64,000 nt of DNA from an uncultured Victivallales bacterium (GTDB taxonomy: Bacteria; Verrucomicrobiota; Lentisphaeria; Oligosphaerales; JAFGRS01). The translations under genes and the position numbers were made by a program. The stretch is taken from contig CAILUI010000133.1 of the NCBI GenBank assembly GCA_903837355.1, positions 1 to 64,000 on the forward strand, read 5' to 3'. This document shows, one piece after another, positions 60,630 to 64,000 of this stretch. Each line of letters begins with the position of its first letter. Position 1 is the first letter of the stretch. Under the pieces are notes generated by a model. The model saw only the letters and a program-made list of their open reading frames with translations. It was not told the origin of the DNA and ran no database searches.

Positions 60630-61660
60630 TGCCGAACTGCGCCGACCCAGTCTGGATCCTGGCCGAGCACAGCGGCGGGCAACTGACCCGCGTCGGCTTC
60701 GAGCTGCTCGGCCGCGGCCGCGGCCTGGCCGCGGCGCTGGGAGCGCCGCTGTGGGCGGTCGTCATCGGGCCCGCCCTGCCCGAGTCCGAGTTGCAGCGGC
60801 TGATCGCGGGCGGCGCCGACGGCGTGCTGGCCGTGGAGCACGACAGCCTGCGGAGCTTCCTGGTTGAGCCCTATGCCGCCTGTCTGGAGGAATGGGTTCG
60901 CCAGCGCACGCCGCAGATCCTTATCGCCGCCGCTACCAGCACCGGCCGAACGCTGATGCCCTATCTGGCCGTCAAGCTGCACACCGGCCTGACCGCCGAC
61001 TGCACCGACCTCGACATCGACCCTGCCAACGGCGATTTGCTGCAGACGCGTCCGGCCATCGGCGGCCATATCCTGGCGACCATCCGGACCCCCCGGCACC
61101 GCCCGCAGATGGCCACTGTGAGGCCGCACTCCACGCGCCCGCCGCAGCCCGACCCGACGCGGTCGGGCCGCATCGAACGCAGCACGCCGCGCGCGGAACT
61201 CCTGCGCAGCCGGGTCCGGCAGACCGGCTTCGTGCCATCGCCGGAGAGCCGTACGCTGCAGGACGCCGAGGTCGTGGTCAGCGTCGGCCGCGGCCTCCGC
61301 CGGCCCGAGAACCTGCCGCTGGTGCGACACCTGGCCGAGTGTCTCGACGGCGCTCTGGGCGCGACCCGCGACGTGGTTGATCGGGGCTGGCTCGACTACC
61401 CCCACCAGGTCGGGCTCTCGGGCAAGACGGTCTCGCCACGCCTCTACGTCGCGGTCGGGCTGTCCGGCTCCGTGCAGCACCTCGCCGGGATGCAGACCAG
61501 CGACACCATCATCGCCATCAACAGCGATCCCGATGCACAGATCCTGAAGGTCGCCGAGTTGGGCCTCGTGGGTGACCTGTTCGACATCCTGCCTGTGCTC
61601 ATCGAGAAACTGCAGCGCGCCCGCGCCCAAGCCCGACAACCGGGGGGACCCACACCGTGA
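60629..61660 (+). CDS. etfA: Electron transfer flavoprotein alpha subunit
   Basis: A 343-aa EtfA/FixB protein. The N-terminal Rossmann-like part opens with WILAEHSGGQLTRVGFELLG; the C-terminal FAD domain is typical: SVGRGLRRPENLPLV near 212-226, GWLDYPHQVGLSGKTVSPRL near 253-272, VAVGLSGSVQHLAGMQTSDT near 275-294, IAINSDPDAQILKVAELGLVGD near 296-317. There is no N-terminal ferredoxin domain such as the one in some electron-bifurcating LctC proteins. Overlap with etfB and a GTGA overlap with the dehydrogenase gene indicate tight coupling. Confidence 0.9.
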   Translation: MPNCADPVWILAEHSGGQLTRVGFELLGRGRGLAAALGAPLWAVVIGPALPESELQRLIAGGADGVLAVEHDSLRSFLVEPYAACLEEWVRQRTPQILIAAATSTGRTLMPYLAVKLHTGLTADCTDLDIDPANGDLLQTRPAIGGHILATIRTPRHRPQMATVRPHSTRPPQPDPTRSGRIERSTPRAELLRSRVRQTGFVPSPESRTLQDAEVVVSVGRGLRRPENLPLVRHLAECLDGALGATRDVVDRGWLDYPHQVGLSGKTVSPRLYVAVGLSGSVQHLAGMQTSDTIIAINSDPDAQILKVAELGLVGDLFDILPVLIEKLQRARAQARQPGGPTP

Positions 61661-63096
61661 GCGCGCCCTACGCCCCGGTCACGGCCGAGATCGCCCGCCG
61701 GGTGACCCACATCGTCGGCGAACGGCACGTCATCTACGCGGCGACCGACCGGCTTGAGCCATACGGCCACGACGAGTCGGTCGACGAGTCGGGCACCCCG
61801 CATCTGCCCGAGCTGGTCGTGCGGCCCGGCTCTGCCGCCGAGATCCAGGCTCTCGTCCGGCTCGCCAACACAGCCAATGTCCCGATCACGCCGCGCGGTG
61901 CCGGCAGCGGCCTCTCCGGCGGCGCCGTGCCCATCTACGGCGGCATCGTGCTCGATGTGTGCCGGCTGAACCGCATCCTGGAGATCGATACCGAGAACCT
62001 GATGGTCGTGGTCGAGCCCGGCGTCATCACCAGCGAGATCAACGAGAAGCTGCGCCCGCACCGGCTGTTCTACGCCGGCTACCCCATGAGCCTCGAGAGT
62101 TGCTGCATCGCCGGCAACGTCGCCGAGAACGCCGGCGGCGGCAAAGCCGTCAAGTACGGGGTCACGGGCCGCTACGTCACGGGCCTGGACGTCGTCGCCC
62201 CCAACGGCGATCTCCTGCAACTCGGCGGCAAGCTGGTCAAGGATGTCACCGGCCTGAACCTGCTGCAGTTGATGGTCGGCTCGGAGGGTACGTTGGGCAT
62301 CTTCACCCGCATTATCCTCAAGCTGTTGCCGCTCCCGGTCGCCAGCGTCGACCTGCTCTGCCTGTTCCCTACCGCAGGCGCGGCGATCGGCGCCGTCCCC
62401 CGCATCATGACCAGCACCGGCATCATCCCGACCGCCATCGAGTTCATGGACCAGACCAGCGTCCGCGCCACCTGCAGCTATCTCAACGAGAGCATCCCTT
62501 ACGAACAGGCCGGCGCCATGCTGCTGATCACGGTCGACGGCACCGACGCCGGCCAGGTCGAACGCGACTACGAGCGCATCGGCGAAGCCTGCGAGGCCAA
62601 CGGCGCCTTCGAGGTCTACGTCGCCGACAACCGCACCACCTCCGAACGCCTCTGGCGCATCCGGCGCAACATCGCGGAAGCCTTCAAGGTCATCAGCCCG
62701 CACCAGAGCCTGGAGGATATCGTGGTGCCCATGGCGGCGATCCCGGCGATGGTGGAGGCCGTTGAGAAGCTCGCCATCGCCTACGACGTGTCGATCCCCT
62801 GCTACGGTCACGCCGGCGACGGCAACCTGCACGCCACCCCGGTCATGAACCCCGCCTGGTCCCTGGAGCGTTGGCGGACGACGCTGCCCGACCTGCTGAC
62901 CGAGCTCTATCGCGAGACCGCACGCCTCGGCGGGCGTATCTCGGGAGAGCACGGCATCGGCTGCAAGCGCAAGGGCTACATGCACCTGGCCGTGGACGAG
63001 GGCTCACTGCGGATGATGCGCACCATCAAGCGCGCCCTCGACCCCAACGGCATCATGAACCCCGGCAAGATCGTCGATGTGGAGGCGCCGGCCTGA
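61657..63096 (+). CDS. FAD-binding D-lactate/glycolate dehydrogenase (GlcD-type)
   Basis: A 479-aa PCMH-type flavoprotein. The FAD domain shows VVRPGSAAEIQALVRLANTA near 49-68 and PITPRGAGSGLSGGAVP near 70-86; the cap domain ends with CYGHAGDGNLHATP near 383-396 and GEHGIGCKRKGYM near 430-442, the substrate-side histidines of the GlcD/LctD family. It would oxidise a 2-hydroxy acid (lactate, glycolate) and pass electrons to the EtfAB pair encoded directly upstream. The GTG start overlaps etfA by four bases. No lactate permease or Fe-S subunit is adjacent. Confidence 0.88.
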   Translation: MSAPYAPVTAEIARRVTHIVGERHVIYAATDRLEPYGHDESVDESGTPHLPELVVRPGSAAEIQALVRLANTANVPITPRGAGSGLSGGAVPIYGGIVLDVCRLNRILEIDTENLMVVVEPGVITSEINEKLRPHRLFYAGYPMSLESCCIAGNVAENAGGGKAVKYGVTGRYVTGLDVVAPNGDLLQLGGKLVKDVTGLNLLQLMVGSEGTLGIFTRIILKLLPLPVASVDLLCLFPTAGAAIGAVPRIMTSTGIIPTAIEFMDQTSVRATCSYLNESIPYEQAGAMLLITVDGTDAGQVERDYERIGEACEANGAFEVYVADNRTTSERLWRIRRNIAEAFKVISPHQSLEDIVVPMAAIPAMVEAVEKLAIAYDVSIPCYGHAGDGNLHATPVMNPAWSLERWRTTLPDLLTELYRETARLGGRISGEHGIGCKRKGYMHLAVDEGSLRMMRTIKRALDPNGIMNPGKIVDVEAPA

Positions 63097-63111
63097 CCGC
63101 CGGCCGGCGGT
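63096..63111. terminator. Palindrome between the dehydrogenase and crcB
   Basis: ACCGCC-GGCC-GGCGGT begins at the last base of the dehydrogenase stop codon. It lies in the 42-bp convergent gap and may serve both genes, but has no T-run. Confidence 0.4.
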
Positions 63112-63138
63112 CCCTGGGTAGCCGCCTGGCGTCGCCCG

Positions 63139-63549
63139 CTACGCCCAGAGCCCACCCGCCAGGCGCAGCGCCATCCGCACCGCCAGAGCCCCCACGAAGA
63201 ACGCCAGCAGCGAGCACAGCAGCGTCACCCCGACGTACAGCGAGGCGTGCAGGACCTCCCCGGCGCGGAGCATCTGATTGGTTTCATAGATCAGCGACGA
63301 GAGGGTCGTGAAACCGCCACAAAAGCCCGTCGCCAGAAACAGGCGCGCCTCTGGCGACAGGGCCTCGCCACGAGCGGCACACTGCGCGATCGCCCCGATC
63401 AGCAGACAGCCGAGGATGTTCGCGCCGAAGGTGCCCAGCGGCCAGGATACGACCCAGCGCTGGGCCGTCAGGCTCAGTCCGTAGCGCGCCAGCGAGCCGA
63501 TGCAGCCACCCACCCCGACCAGCAGCGCCGCTGTGGCTGGTTGTACCAT
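63139..63549 (-). CDS. crcB: Fluoride channel (Fluc/CrcB)
   Basis: A 136-aa protein with four membrane helices. It has the family marks GGCIGSLARYGLSL near 14-27, GTFGANILGCLLIG near 39-52 (the N-terminal pore asparagine) and GFCGGFTTLSSLIYET near 75-90 (phenylalanine box and Na-binding turn). Fluc dimers let fluoride leave the cell. AGAGGA lies just before the ATG. It follows the DegT gene by 16 bases on the same strand. No fluoride riboswitch is visible in the short leader. Confidence 0.92.
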   Translation of the reverse strand: MVQPATAALLVGVGGCIGSLARYGLSLTAQRWVVSWPLGTFGANILGCLLIGAIAQCAARGEALSPEARLFLATGFCGGFTTLSSLIYETNQMLRAGEVLHASLYVGVTLLCSLLAFFVGALAVRMALRLAGGLWA

Positions 63550-63565
63550 GCTTCCTCTCGCGGCC

Positions 63566-64000
63566 CTACTGCGCCAACTCCTGCGCCGCCGCCGTCACGG
63601 AGTCCGCCATATAGTCGATGCTCTCGGCCGGTAAGTCGTAGAGGGGCAGGTGCGTGTACTCTTCGAAGAAGACCTGCTCCGCCATGGGGCAGGACTGCTG
63701 CAGGGCGCGCCGGTTGTAGCCGAGTTCCTCGAACAGCCGATAGTGGTACAGCGGGCAAAAATGCGCGATCTGCGTCACCCCGCGCTCCGCCAGCTTCGCC
63801 TTCAGAGCCTGAATGCCACCGCGGATGACGCCGGGGTCCACCCGCAGCAGGAAGAGGTGGCAGGTGCCACCATAGTCCGCACTGTCGATGGGGCCCGGGA
63901 TCAGGCCGCGGACGCGGATCAGCTTCTCATACAGGTAGCGTGCCACCCGCCGCCGGGCGGCCAGGATCTCGTCGTTACGCTGCATCTGCTGCAACAGCGC
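63566..64000 (-). CDS. DegT/DnrJ/EryC1-family aminotransferase, 3' part
   Basis: The last 145 codons of a gene that enters from beyond the window. ARRRVARYLYEKLIRV, ADYGGTCHLFLLRVDP, GVTQIAHFCPLYHYRLFEEL and MAEQVFFEEYTHLPLYDLPA match the C-terminal domain of PLP-dependent sugar aminotransferases (the HL-F-x-LRVD and HLPLY-D-x4 blocks). They act in nucleotide-sugar or lipid-sugar synthesis. The catalytic lysine region lies outside the window. Confidence 0.8.
   Translation of the reverse strand, partial: ALLQQMQRNDEILAARRRVARYLYEKLIRVRGLIPGPIDSADYGGTCHLFLLRVDPGVIRGGIQALKAKLAERGVTQIAHFCPLYHYRLFEELGYNRRALQQSCPMAEQVFFEEYTHLPLYDLPAESIDYMADSVTAAAQELAQ

Noticed and set aside
63550-63565. Fluoride riboswitch before crcB
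   Set aside because: Only 16 bases separate the DegT stop from the crcB start, too short for the aptamer.

Overview
The window is GC-rich, densely coded bacterial DNA. Several features point to the PVC group, most likely Lentisphaerota or a relative: a pseudopilin with an [18 protein letters not shown]-type leader and a late VDGHV motif, DUF4091 glycosidases, a heparinase-like protein with an internal CPVCG motif, and many secreted sugar-active proteins. The phylum call is inference from protein style; there is no rRNA gene in the window.

Layout. 0.2-24.3 kb is a glycan-degradation district. It holds a minus-strand set (GHL6-like glycosidase, GH36 alpha-galactosidase, LANGNT-type beta-propeller, GH43-like propeller), a plus-strand pair of DUF4091 enzymes, a heparinase-like lyase, a sialidase-like Asp-box propeller, a HAD phosphatase, a small Cys-rich YgbA_NO-type protein, a 1244-aa secreted protein ending in a discoidin-like domain, serC, and a URO-D-superfamily enzyme. 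A 175-bp MITE with 9-bp target duplications lies between the lyase and sialidase genes. 24.4-32.2 kb is a minus-strand cell-envelope operon: DUF58, a BatA-like VWA protein, a second VWA protein, an MreD-like protein and PBP2.

32.4-38.2 kb is an accessory strip. It starts at a tRNA-Val(CAC) gene whose 3' part is repeated on the far side of a tiny GIY-YIG nuclease gene. It continues with a 24-bp perfect inverted repeat, a helicase N-terminal stub, an intact AbiEi/AbiEii-type toxin-antitoxin pair, a truncated tyrosine recombinase and a frameshifted HsdS fragment. 38.2-49.8 kb encodes two giant exported proteins with overlapping genes. The first is a papain-fold protease carrying four beta-propellers and two cohesin-like domains. 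The second is a zinc metallopeptidase starting with a type I dockerin. Together they look like a scaffold and its client.

50.0-58.2 kb is a minus-strand run: a small conserved protein, TadA, a PD-(D/E)XK nuclease, an NAD-dependent epimerase, a class IV aminotransferase, a second URO-D-like protein and a PAS/GAF hybrid histidine kinase. 58.4-59.1 kb is the pseudopilin with its own terminator, followed by about 700 bp of palindromic repeats. 59.8-63.1 kb is an etfB-etfA-FAD dehydrogenase operon resembling lactate/glycolate-oxidising complexes. The window closes with crcB and the 3' part of a DegT-family aminotransferase gene.

The best candidates for something undescribed are the tRNA-Val/GIY-YIG mini-element and the cohesin/dockerin protease pair.
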